Below, piece after piece: positions 1 through 6,316 of a stretch of DNA of 8,169 nucleotides. A program made the position numbers and the translations under genes. This DNA is from Bacteroidota bacterium (GTDB taxonomy: Bacteria > Bacteroidota > Bacteroidia > Chitinophagales > Chitinophagaceae), in the NCBI GenBank assembly GCA_023415275.1, contig JAEZLJ010000061.1:1-8169 (forward strand), given 5' to 3'. Every line of letters starts with the position of its first letter. Positions within the stretch are counted from its first letter, which is position 1. The notes beneath the pieces were generated by a model, which was given only the letters and a program-made list of their open reading frames with translations, was not told where the DNA came from and did not search any database.

Positions 1-286
1 CACTATCCCAGCTGGTAATAGTAACCGTCTGTTGAAGCAGCAGACCCTGGGATGTTTGCTGTGTGTCTATCTTAGACCTGTTCAATACCTCGAAATGAGG
101 GAACGTATCTACGACAGGCCACGATAATTTATGGTTACCGGTAAGAACCGCTTTTAGATACAACTGGGCTTGTTCACCAATTAATATTTTCTGTTTATCT
201 ATACTGGCAGAAACAGGAGTAGCCTGGGAAAGAGCTACGCCGGCAAAAAGGGTAATATGGATTATTAAGAGGGTTAATTTCTTCAT
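1..286 (-). CDS. BatD-like secreted protein of the bat operon, N-terminal part only
   Basis: Third gene of the moxR-DUF58 transcription unit, cut by the left window edge; 95 codons are present. The start ATG (286-284) overlaps the DUF58 stop by one base (TAATG), which suggests translational coupling. An AGGA lies 7 bases upstream of it (294-297), inside the end of the DUF58 gene. Residues 1 to about 21 form a signal peptide: MKK, a hydrophobic run, then ALSQA as the likely cleavage zone. The mature part begins with a beta-rich stretch containing IDKQKILIGEQAQLYLKA. That resembles the start of BatD/oxygen-tolerance proteins, where a 'vGE' turn leads into Ig-like strands. BatD proteins are envelope proteins with a C-terminal membrane anchor; that part lies outside the window. 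The identification rests on position and a short N-terminal match. It could be another secreted Bat-operon protein that precedes batA in Bacteroidota. Confidence 0.6.
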   Translation of the reverse strand, partial: MKKLTLLIIHITLFAGVALSQATPVSASIDKQKILIGEQAQLYLKAVLTGNHKLSWPVVDTFPHFEVLNRSKIDTQQTSQGLLLQQTVTITSWDS

Positions 287-1158
287 TACTTGTTCCTGCT
301 AATAAAAAATCGCTGCAATATTTTTACATAGTCTTCGTCTGTCCTTACATGAAGGAGATCGCAGCCTGCTTTCCTGAATACCTCGTTGGAATAATCCGTG
401 ATCCTGAAGAACTCCTTTTCGTATTCATATCGAACCAGTTTGCTTTCCGAGTCCACCCATTTTTGCTCTCCTGTTTCTGCATCTTCCACTCTCAGGAGTC
501 CAAGCCTGGGAAGATTTCGGTCCATCTTATCATATATTTTAATGCCTATGATATCATGTTTATTGCCTGCTACTCTAAGGGCATCCTGGTAACCTGTGTC
601 AATAAAATCACTTAATATAAATGCAATACTTTTTTGACGGGTGGTATTATTAAAAAAACGAAGTGCTGTGTTGAGCTGGGTTTTCTTTTGACCTGACTGC
701 ACGGACAGCAATTCCCTGACAATAAATAAGGCATGTTGCTTGCCCTTTTTAGGAGGAATGTACCGCTCGATCTTATCACTGTAGAAGATGACCCCGATCT
801 TATCGTTGTTATTAACAGCCGAGAATGCAACGACTGCTGCTATTTCTGTAGCTATATCTTTTTTGGATGCGATGATGGTGCCGAATAAAGAACTGGCACT
901 TACATCCACCAATAGCATAACGGTCAACTCTCTTTCTTCTTCAAAAACCTTACTAAAGGGATGGCCAAAGCGGGCAGACACATTCCAGTCGATAAACCTT
1001 ATGTCATCGCCTGCCGAATATTCACGAACCTCCTTGAATGACATACCACGGCCTTTAAAAGCACTGTGGTATTCACCGGTAAACAGGTCTGTGGTAAGCT
1101 TCTTACTTTTTATTTCAAGCGCCCTTACCTTTTTTAATATTTCAGCGGTTGTTAACAT
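286..1158 (-). CDS. DUF58 family protein (vWA-like, Bat/MoxR operon)
   Basis: A 290-residue protein of the DUF58 family, which usually accompanies a MoxR ATPase and vWA proteins in the bat (aerotolerance) cluster. The family signature runs from about residue 44 to 75: VREYSAGDDIRFIDWNVSAR followed by an acidic FEEERE. A von Willebrand A-like fold follows. Its metal-site elements are visible as DVSAS (D85, S87, S89), a candidate threonine T160 in the KKTQLNTAL stretch, and D184 in LSDF. No membrane segment or signal peptide is seen, so it is probably a cytoplasmic partner of MoxR, unlike the membrane-anchored BatA and BatB. The start is an ATG 24 bases after the moxR stop. The nearest purine-rich stretch (AAGGAAG) is about 16 bases upstream, which is far for a ribosome binding site. 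The biochemical role is not established for the family; a link to metal-dependent protein assembly is inferred. Confidence 0.93.
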   Translation of the reverse strand: MLTTAEILKKVRALEIKSKKLTTDLFTGEYHSAFKGRGMSFKEVREYSAGDDIRFIDWNVSARFGHPFSKVFEEERELTVMLLVDVSASSLFGTIIASKKDIATEIAAVVAFSAVNNNDKIGVIFYSDKIERYIPPKKGKQHALFIVRELLSVQSGQKKTQLNTALRFFNNTTRQKSIAFILSDFIDTGYQDALRVAGNKHDIIGIKIYDKMDRNLPRLGLLRVEDAETGEQKWVDSESKLVRYEYEKEFFRITDYSNEVFRKAGCDLLHVRTDEDYVKILQRFFISRNK

Positions 1159-1162
1159 GTAA

Positions 1163-1174
1163 ATCCAATTGGAT
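1163..1174. repeat. 12-bp perfect palindrome in the moxR-DUF58 gap
   Basis: ATCCAATTGGAT is a perfect palindrome lying in the 24-base gap between the moxR stop and the DUF58 start, just upstream of the ATG. It sits between the purine-rich stretch AAGGAAG and the start codon. It could form a small stem in the mRNA that brings those two closer, or it could be chance. No function is shown. Confidence 0.45.
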
Positions 1175-1182
1175 CTTCCTTA

Positions 1183-2184
1183 TCAGGGAAGATTGATTTT
1201 TTGGATGATCTGGTCGAGGATATCAAGGATGGAAACATTTTCAGCTTCCGCTTCATACGTAAGGCCTATCCTATGACGCAACACATCATTACAAATGCTT
1301 CTTACGTCTTCCGGTATCACATAACCGCGTTTATTCAGGAAAGCCTGCGCTTTGGCTGCCACTGCCAGGTTAATACTTCCCCTGGGTGAGGATCCATAGG
1401 AAATGAGTGGCTTCAGATTATCCAGTTTATATTCCCCTGGGTTCCTGGTAGCAAATACTATATCAAGAATATACTGCTCCACCTTCTCATCAATATACAC
1501 ATCTCTGACCATTTGACGGGCAGTTAATATCTCACTCATGGACACCACCTGGTTTACGGAAGGGAAACCTAAGCCCTGCACATTTTGACGGATGATCAAT
1601 TGCTCCTCCTGGCGGGTAGGATATCCCACTACTACTTTCATCAAAAAACGGTCAACCTGCGCTTCGGGTAAAGGGTAAGTTCCTTCCTGCTCCAATGGGT
1701 TTTGAGTGGCTAATACCAGGAAGGGTTCATCCAGTTTGTAGGTAGTATCACCAATGGTCACCTGGCGTTCCTGCATGGCCTCCAGCAATGCACTTTGCAC
1801 TTTTGCCGGTGCACGGTTGATCTCATCCGCCAAAATGAAGTTGGCAAAGATGGGACCCTTTCTTACCACAAATTCATTACGTTGCTGGTTATAGATCATT
1901 GTACCAATAACGTCGGCCGGCAATAGATCTGGTGTGAACTGAATCCTGCTGAAATGAGCATGAATGGCTTGCGACAAAGATTTGATGGTAAGCGTTTTGG
2001 CCAGGCCGGGCACACCTTCCAGCAGCACGTGGCCGTTGCTTAGCAAGCCGATCAACAAACGGTCAAGCATGTACGATTGACCAATGATCACTTTGCCAAC
2101 CTCATTTCTCAGTGTATCTATAAATCTTCCGGAATAGCTAATCCGTTCATTCAGTTGCCGGATATCATCCGCGGTTTTAATCAT
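1183..2184 (-). CDS. moxR: MoxR family AAA+ ATPase
   Basis: A MoxR-type AAA+ ATPase, expected to act in the cytoplasm as a chaperone-like motor for the DUF58 and vWA proteins of the bat operon. Residue numbers here count from an upstream TTG at 2190. They show Walker A GVPGLAKT (59-66), Walker B LADE (120-123), sensor 1 in ATQNP (161-165), the arginine finger in QVDRF (R181), and sensor 2 in SPRG (268-271). The C-terminal lid follows to residue 335. All catalytic elements are intact. The longest frame begins at that TTG, but the ATG six bases downstream (2184) is the more likely start and gives 333 residues. There is no clear Shine-Dalgarno sequence, which is common in Bacteroidota. It is first in the operon, with DUF58 24 bases downstream. 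A promoter candidate lies about 55 bases upstream. Confidence 0.95.
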   Translation of the reverse strand: MIKTADDIRQLNERISYSGRFIDTLRNEVGKVIIGQSYMLDRLLIGLLSNGHVLLEGVPGLAKTLTIKSLSQAIHAHFSRIQFTPDLLPADVIGTMIYNQQRNEFVVRKGPIFANFILADEINRAPAKVQSALLEAMQERQVTIGDTTYKLDEPFLVLATQNPLEQEGTYPLPEAQVDRFLMKVVVGYPTRQEEQLIIRQNVQGLGFPSVNQVVSMSEILTARQMVRDVYIDEKVEQYILDIVFATRNPGEYKLDNLKPLISYGSSPRGSINLAVAAKAQAFLNKRGYVIPEDVRSICNDVLRHRIGLTYEAEAENVSILDILDQIIQKINLP

Positions 2185-2216
2185 AGTCAAGGTTTAGATC
2201 ATTAATTTACGAACTG

Positions 2217-2245
2217 AGCTTTAGCAAATAATTTGCCGCAAAGCT
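2217..2245. promoter_or_regulatory. Nested palindrome over the bat promoter, candidate operator
   Basis: The core GCAAAT-A-ATTTGC (2224-2236) is a perfect 13-bp palindrome. It is flanked by AGCTTT (2217-2222) and its reverse complement AAAGCT (2240-2245), slightly off centre. A second overlapping palindrome, TTTGC-C-GCAAA, spans 2232-2242. The elements cover the predicted transcription start and overlap the -7 box of the moxR promoter, where a repressor would act. A further TAGCAAA copy lies at 2274-2280, 52 bp from the one at 2222-2228. The structure is seen directly; the operator role is inferred. Confidence 0.45.
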
Positions 2246-2267
2246 AAAAATCCTATTTTTTAACCAA
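2239..2267 (-). promoter_or_regulatory. Bacteroidota-type promoter for the moxR/bat operon
   Basis: Read on the minus strand, TAGCTTTG (2246-2239) fits the Bacteroidota -7 consensus TAnnTTTG exactly. A TTG (2267-2265) lies 18 bases upstream as the -33 element. The predicted start is near 2232, giving a leader of about 48 bases before the moxR ATG at 2184. This rests on consensus match only; no transcript data were available. Confidence 0.6.
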
Positions 2268-2304
2268 TAATAGTAGCAAAAGATCGTTTATCGAAATTAT
2301 CACA

Positions 2305-2325
2305 AGGAAGTTTACTGAACTTCTT
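2305..2325 (+). repeat. Inverted repeat upstream of the lipocalin-like lipoprotein gene
   Basis: GAAGTT (2307-2312) and AACTTC (2318-2323) form a perfect 6-bp stem with a TACTG loop. It extends to 8 bp if a G-T pair and an outer A-T pair are allowed. It lies about 42 bases before the lipoprotein start, with a TTTTT run shortly after it. No plus-strand gene lies upstream to be terminated, so it may be a regulatory site or chance. Confidence 0.35.
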
Positions 2326-2366
2326 AAAACTTTTTACGTATTTACCTTTACCAATAAAATTACTTT

Positions 2367-2828
2367 ATGAAATACTTGACCCTTGCCATTTGCATTTCTC
2401 TTTTCCTGATATCCTGTAAGAAAGATAGTTCCACTACCAACAATTCCACTAAGACTGACCTGATTACCAAGTCTGCCTGGAAATACCAGGATGCAGGAGC
2501 TGACCTGGATAAGAACGGAACCATCGACCTTTCTATTACTTCTCAATTACAGGCTTGCGAAACAGACAATACACTTACTCTACGTGCAGATGGCACCGGT
2601 ACATTGGATGAAGGAGCTACCAAATGCGATCCTAACGACCCACCAACTTCAGATGTCAGTTGGAGCTTTTCCAATAACGAGACTTCTTTGAACTTTAATG
2701 GAGCAGGCATTTTAGGTGTAAGCGGCCAATTTAAACTGTTGTCATTGACTGACACCCAACTATCTTTTTCAAAAGACACTACACTTAATGGCACTGCCAT
2801 TTCCCTGCTCATTCAGTTAAAGCATTGA
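2367..2828 (+). CDS. Small lipocalin-like lipoprotein
   Basis: A 153-residue predicted lipoprotein. The signal peptide covers residues 1-16 and the lipobox is LISC with the acylated cysteine at C17. The next residues, KKD, resemble the Lys-plus-acidic export signal reported for surface lipoproteins of Bacteroidota, so an outer-surface location is possible. The mature part resembles the lipocalin-like domains common in this phylum: a Trp early on (W38), two cysteines (C64, C87) that may form a disulphide, a DGTGT turn (75-79), a VSWSF strand (97-101) and a final LTDTQLSF strand. Residues 46-54 (DLDKNGTID) look like the first part of a calcium-binding loop but lack the usual acidic residue at loop position 12. 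The ATG at 2367 is the only start that keeps the signal peptide. It stands alone, divergent from moxR and convergent with nadE. No ligand can be predicted. Confidence 0.82.
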   Translation: MKYLTLAICISLFLISCKKDSSTTNNSTKTDLITKSAWKYQDAGADLDKNGTIDLSITSQLQACETDNTLTLRADGTGTLDEGATKCDPNDPPTSDVSWSFSNNETSLNFNGAGILGVSGQFKLLSLTDTQLSFSKDTTLNGTAISLLIQLKH

Positions 2829-4628
2829 TCAGGAAAGGTATTTAGCTACTATTGGAAGCCTTCTTCCTACACCAAATGCCTTGGAACTGACCCTGATGAT
2901 GGGACAGAACTGGTTGCGTTTGTATTCTTTCATATTGACCAATCTTAATACGCGCTTTACCAATGTAGCATCAAATCCCTGGGCAATGATCTCTTTGGGC
3001 CCCTGCCTGAGTTCTATATATTGAAATAAAAGCCTGTCCAGTATCTCATAATCAGGAAGACTGTCCTTATCTATTTGATTAGGCCTCAATTCAGCCGAAG
3101 GCTCTTTAATAAGAATGTTGCCAGGAATGATCTCTTGTTGTTTATTGATAAATCTTGCCAAAGCATATACCTGCATTTTATACAGGTCACCTAAAACGCT
3201 CAAGCCGCCTGACATATCCCCGTAGAGGGTGCCATACCCGGTAGCTAATTCACTTTTATTGGAGGTATTAAGCAGTATATATCCAAATTTATTAGCGACT
3301 GCCATTAAAAGGTTCCCCCTGATGCGGCTCTGAATGTTCTCTTCTGCCACACTGAATGGAAGGTCTTTAAAGACAGGATTTAGCGTAGAGAGAAATTCCT
3401 GGTAAACCTCTTTTATGGGTATTATATCATAACGGTTGCCCAGGTTCTGGCACAATTTCTCCGCGTCAGTTACTGAATGCCCTGAAGAGTATTCGGATGG
3501 CATTAGCAATACATGTACATTTTCCTTACCCAGCGCTTCTACCGCCAATGCCTGCACTACAGCACTATCAATACCCCCACTGGCGCCCAGTGTGGCCTTT
3601 GAGAAACCCATTTTAGTGAAATAATCACGAATGCCCAGCACCAGTGCATCATGGATCTCCTGTATATTTTTATCATCAGTTAAATATTTCAGGGTATCCA
3701 TATCCCGTCCTACCTCGCTGGCAGAATAATAATATTTACCCTCCCAGGTATGATTTTCCTCTCCAGTTAATAAATTATCCCGGTTGATGCCCGTATCCTT
3801 ATTCATTGTAGCTGCCTCTGCCAATTCCGGAGAATTTGCCATGGTAGCCGCCTGGCTGCTTTTTTGGGAAAGTCCCCCCAGATCAAAAAGCGCATAATCC
3901 TCTGCGAAATACTTCATTTCTTTTACCAGGTGGCCATTGACATCATACACCAGGCTGCCTCCATCAAACACTACTTCTGTTTGCGACCCAACTGTATTGC
4001 AATACAACATAGGCAAACCATACTTAAGCGTATGGGCTTTAATAATACTATGACGGACCACATCTGCTGCATAGTTGTAGGGAGAAGCAGACAGATTTAA
4101 CATGACATCGGGCTGTTCCTTTTTAAGGATCTCCATAGGTGTGATCCTGTAAAGGGGGTTATCTCCCAGGTTCCAGATGTCCTCACAAATGGTCACTGCC
4201 AGCTTTTTGCCTTTGAACTGTATGCATTTCCATTCAAATGCAGGTTCGAAATAACGGTTCTCGTCAAAAACATCATAAGTAGGCAACAATGTTTTATGTA
4301 TCTCGGCCTTTATTTCCTTTTCGTATAAGAGGTAGGCGGCATTGAACAGATCTTTGCCCTCTTTTAATGGATTGCGGGAAGGTGCGCCGATTAATACTCC
4401 AATGGTATCGGCATGTTCCTTTATCTTGTCAATGGTTCTATAACACTCATTAATAAAATCTTCAAATTCGAGGAAATCCCGGGGCGGATAACCGCATATA
4501 CAGAGCTCTGAAAATAAAACAAGGTCTGCTCCGACTTTTTTGCCTTCCTTGATAGCTTCGATAATTTTTATAGCATTTGCTTCAAAATTTCCAATATGAT
4601 AGTTTTGCTGGGCTAAGAAAATCTTCAT
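2829..4628 (-). CDS. nadE: Glutamine-dependent NAD+ synthetase
   Basis: Catalyses the last step of NAD synthesis in the cytoplasm: deamido-NAD + ATP + glutamine to NAD + AMP + PPi + glutamate. The N-terminal nitrilase-type glutaminase domain (about 1-252) carries the triad E41 (SELCICGYPPRD), K112 (HKTLLPTYD) and C148 (ICEDIW). The C-terminal synthetase domain (about 315-585) has the PP-loop SGGIDSA (350-356), the NTSNKSELATGYGTLYGD region (454-471) with MSGG after it, and a SAELRPNQ stretch (511-518). All key residues are intact, so it should take ammonia from glutamine. Length is 599 residues. The linker at about 253-315 is unusual, being rich in Ala, Ser and Thr, with AATM twice 12 residues apart. 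The start ATG has no clear Shine-Dalgarno sequence; MKIFLAQQNYHIGNFE is a typical family N-terminus. Its stop abuts that of the convergent lipoprotein gene. Confidence 0.97.
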   Translation of the reverse strand: MKIFLAQQNYHIGNFEANAIKIIEAIKEGKKVGADLVLFSELCICGYPPRDFLEFEDFINECYRTIDKIKEHADTIGVLIGAPSRNPLKEGKDLFNAAYLLYEKEIKAEIHKTLLPTYDVFDENRYFEPAFEWKCIQFKGKKLAVTICEDIWNLGDNPLYRITPMEILKKEQPDVMLNLSASPYNYAADVVRHSIIKAHTLKYGLPMLYCNTVGSQTEVVFDGGSLVYDVNGHLVKEMKYFAEDYALFDLGGLSQKSSQAATMANSPELAEAATMNKDTGINRDNLLTGEENHTWEGKYYYSASEVGRDMDTLKYLTDDKNIQEIHDALVLGIRDYFTKMGFSKATLGASGGIDSAVVQALAVEALGKENVHVLLMPSEYSSGHSVTDAEKLCQNLGNRYDIIPIKEVYQEFLSTLNPVFKDLPFSVAEENIQSRIRGNLLMAVANKFGYILLNTSNKSELATGYGTLYGDMSGGLSVLGDLYKMQVYALARFINKQQEIIPGNILIKEPSAELRPNQIDKDSLPDYEILDRLLFQYIELRQGPKEIIAQGFDATLVKRVLRLVNMKEYKRNQFCPIIRVSSKAFGVGRRLPIVAKYLS

Positions 4629-4705
4629 CTTCGTTAATTATTCAATGGTATCAATAGTAAACCAAAGTTCTGTAATAAAATATTAAACCAGCCGTTTTAA
4701 CCACC
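4629..4705. promoter_or_regulatory. Divergent nadE-gldB intergenic region
   Basis: These 77 AT-rich bases must hold the promoters of both divergent genes. Only weak matches to TAnnTTTG are visible. On the minus strand these are TACTATTG and GAACTTTG, each with one mismatch and without a well-placed TTG. No convincing match was found on the plus strand. An inverted repeat TAATA-AAA-TATTA lies in the middle (about 4673-4685). Individual elements cannot be assigned with confidence. Confidence 0.35.
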
Positions 4706-5713
4706 ATGCGATCTTTAAGCTTTGTTTTTATATCTCTTGTTTTCTTTGCCTGCAACCCCTCCAACAACAAACCAGATGTGTCCGGCATAGATGTATCATT
4801 TACCATAAGCAGGTTCGAGCAGGACTTTTTTAAGATAGATTCAAATAACCTAGCCCAGGGACTAACCATTGTACATAAAAAGTATCCTAACTTCTTTCCA
4901 TTTTATATTCAACAAATATTAAGATTACCCGATGCAGGGCCCTCATCATTTCCTGTTATAAAATCCATTCTGTCAGGATACCATGGTATCAATGATTCCA
5001 TACAAAAAAAGTACAAAGACCTGGACTGGCTGAAGGCTGATCTCACAACAGGGTTCAAATACACAAAATACTATTACCCCAATTATAAGATCCCCAACCT
5101 CATTACTTTCATTGGCAGTTTCGATGCTCCTGGGGTTGTGCTCACTCCTAACTACCTGGGCATTGGATTACACCAGTTCGCAGGAAAAGATTTCTCGGTA
5201 TATAAAGATCCTCAATTGGCAGAAGTATACCCTGATTACATCTCAAGAAGGTTTGACAAAGAATACATTACACCCAATTGCATGAAAGCAGTAGTGGATG
5301 ATATATATCCCGATAGCAGCGTTGGGCGTCCATTGATCGAACAAATGATACTTAAAGGCAAGCAATGGTACCTGCTGGACCATTTATTACCGGACACAGA
5401 AGATAGTTTAAAGACGGGCTTCACTGCCAAACAACTGGATTGGGTGAACAGGAATGAGGGTAATATCTGGGGCTATATCACTACAAATACAGATATCTAT
5501 ACCATAGACCCATCTATCATCCAGGATTATATTGGTGAAGGGCCCTTTACCCGTGGAATGCCAGAGGGTGCCTCACCTGGTAATATTGGCCAATGGGTGG
5601 GCTGGCAGATAGTAAAGAAATTTGCAGATAAGAATGCAGACTTATCAGTTCAACAAGTGATGGCCACTTCAGCAACAAATATTTTTCAAATGGCAAAGTA
5701 CAAACCCAAATAA
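4706..5713 (+). CDS. gldB: GldB-type gliding motility lipoprotein
   Basis: A 335-residue lipoprotein of the GldB family. In Flavobacterium johnsoniae GldB is needed for gliding; homologues are widespread in Bacteroidota. The signal peptide ends in the lipobox FFAC with C16 as the lipidated residue. The following NPSNNK has no acidic surface-export signal, which fits a periplasm-facing lipoprotein. Family features are DVSFTISRFEQDFF near the start (29-42), YPNFFPFY (60-67), and a C-terminal block: NEGNIWGYI (250-258), DYIGEGPFTRGMPEGASPGN (274-293), IGQWVGWQIVKKF (294-306), and the terminal YKPK. The length is typical of the family. The start ATG has no Shine-Dalgarno sequence. gldC, which is next to gldB in F. 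johnsoniae, is not adjacent here; apaG converges from the other side. Family assignment is strong, but whether the host glides cannot be told from this window. Confidence 0.9.
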   Translation: MRSLSFVFISLVFFACNPSNNKPDVSGIDVSFTISRFEQDFFKIDSNNLAQGLTIVHKKYPNFFPFYIQQILRLPDAGPSSFPVIKSILSGYHGINDSIQKKYKDLDWLKADLTTGFKYTKYYYPNYKIPNLITFIGSFDAPGVVLTPNYLGIGLHQFAGKDFSVYKDPQLAEVYPDYISRRFDKEYITPNCMKAVVDDIYPDSSVGRPLIEQMILKGKQWYLLDHLLPDTEDSLKTGFTAKQLDWVNRNEGNIWGYITTNTDIYTIDPSIIQDYIGEGPFTRGMPEGASPGNIGQWVGWQIVKKFADKNADLSVQQVMATSATNIFQMAKYKPK

Positions 5714-5723
5714 CTTTAATTCA

Positions 5724-5768
5724 TTGAAGAGGCTCTTCTTTATTTCTTTAATAAAAAAGAGCCTTCAA
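5724..5768. terminator. Bidirectional terminator hairpin between gldB and apaG
   Basis: AGGCTCTT (5730-5737) pairs perfectly with AAGAGCCT (5757-5764). The stem extends outward as TTGA/TCAA past a two-base bulge and inward as TTATT/AATAA. It starts 10 bases after the gldB stop and lies downstream of apaG on the other strand. The loop is AT-rich (TATTTCTTTAATAAA). A classic U-run after the stem is missing, so Rho-independent action is likely but not certain. Confidence 0.6.
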
Positions 5769-5776
5769 TACTGAAG
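5763..5776. repeat. Second hairpin, overlapping the terminator arm
   Basis: CTTCA and TGAAG form a perfect 5-bp stem around ATAC. Beyond a C-A mismatch, GAG (5759-5761) and CTC extend it. Its left arm shares bases 5763-5767 with the right arm of the larger hairpin, so the two structures exclude each other. Confidence 0.45.
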
Positions 5777-5789
5777 ACTCTAGCTCTAT

Positions 5790-5803
5790 AGGTAGAAATA
5801 CCT
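5790..5803 (+). repeat. Small hairpin with GAAA tetraloop
   Basis: AGGTA and TACCT form a perfect 5-bp stem closed by GAAA, a stable GNRA tetraloop when read on the plus strand. It lies between the gldB terminator hairpin and the apaG stop codon, and T residues follow (CCTTTAC). It may be part of a multi-hairpin 3' end of the gldB transcript. Confidence 0.4.
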
Positions 5804-5838
5804 TTACATGTTCAGTTTGCCAGACGCGCCTGCGGTTA

Positions 5839-6225
5839 TTAATTATACTTAAACGGTGTGATCATATCAAAAGCAGGTATACTCACATCGAATATTTCCT
5901 TATTGTGAATATTCTCCATCTGGTAGGTTCCGTGCATACGACCTATTTCTGTATGTAAATTACAACCACTTACATATTGATATTCTTCACCGCTGCTGAT
6001 CACGGGTTGCATACCAACCACGCCTTCTCCTTCCACTTCCCTGTAGCTTCCATCGCTGTCAAATATGTGCCAGTGACGGCTGTGCAGCTTCACTGGAAAT
6101 GAATTATGGTTTTCTATGGTTATGCGGTAAGCAAACATAAACTCCGATTGCATTGGATTGGAATAATCCTGCTGATAGAATGTTTCCACGCTGACCTTAA
6201 CACCTTCCGAAATCATGCTTATCAT
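5839..6225 (-). CDS. apaG: ApaG domain protein (Co2+/Mg2+ efflux-associated)
   Basis: A 128-residue protein consisting of one ApaG domain, a fibronectin III-like beta sandwich. In enterobacteria ApaG is linked to Co2+ resistance and Mg2+ efflux, but its biochemical activity is unclear. Family motifs are clear: VKVSVETFYQQ near the start, FAYRITIENH (31-40), the RHWHIFDSDG strand (50-59), the glycine-rich VEGEGVVGMQPV (64-75), and YVSGCNLHTEIGRMHGTYQM (84-103). It ends in ITPFKYN. A longer frame begins at a TTG at 6267. The ATG at 6225 is preferred because it gives the family's normal length and N-terminus (MISMISEGVKV) and because the promoter candidate lies between the two. An ATG at 6216 is a second option. 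It stands alone, convergent with gldB and divergent from icd. Confidence 0.94.
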   Translation of the reverse strand: MISMISEGVKVSVETFYQQDYSNPMQSEFMFAYRITIENHNSFPVKLHSRHWHIFDSDGSYREVEGEGVVGMQPVISSGEEYQYVSGCNLHTEIGRMHGTYQMENIHNKEIFDVSIPAFDMITPFKYN

Positions 6226-6239
6226 ACAATAGATTTTGG

Positions 6240-6268
6240 TAAATGTAAAACAAAGTTGTTGCCACAAA
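6240..6268 (-). promoter_or_regulatory. Promoter candidate for apaG
   Basis: On the minus strand, TTTG (6268-6265) is followed after 17 bases by TACATTTA (6247-6240), one base off the Bacteroidota -7 consensus TAnnTTTG. The predicted start near 6234 leaves a leader of only about 9 bases before the ATG at 6225, or about 18 before the ATG at 6216. Confidence 0.4.
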
Positions 6269-6283
6269 TTATAAAGGAATTAA

Positions 6284-6316
6284 TTGGAGTAAAACTTTCT
6301 ACAAGAAGTATTTTTG
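6284..6316 (+). promoter_or_regulatory. Promoter candidate for icd
   Basis: TATTTTTG (6309-6316) fits the Bacteroidota -7 consensus TAnnTTTG exactly. A TTG (6284-6286) lies 22 bases upstream as the -33 element, at the wide end of the known spacing. The predicted start near 6322 gives a leader of roughly 115 bases before the icd ATG. I see no known riboswitch in that leader and no credible small ORF; it carries only an AT-rich stretch next to the start codon. Confidence 0.5.

Noticed and set aside
2185..2190. TTG as the moxR start codon
   Set aside because: An ATG six bases downstream is equally in frame and loses only two residues; neither start has a Shine-Dalgarno sequence, so the common codon is preferred.
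2343..2350. TACCTTTA as a -7 element for the lipoprotein gene
   Set aside because: One mismatch, no TTG at the right distance upstream, and a leader of only about 10 bases; too weak to call.
3436..4100. Plus-strand open frames of 62 and 78 codons inside nadE
   Set aside because: They are antisense shadows of an intact, strongly conserved coding region.
6226..6267. N-terminal extension of ApaG from a TTG codon
   Set aside because: The extra 14 residues do not fit the family N-terminus and would start upstream of the promoter candidate.
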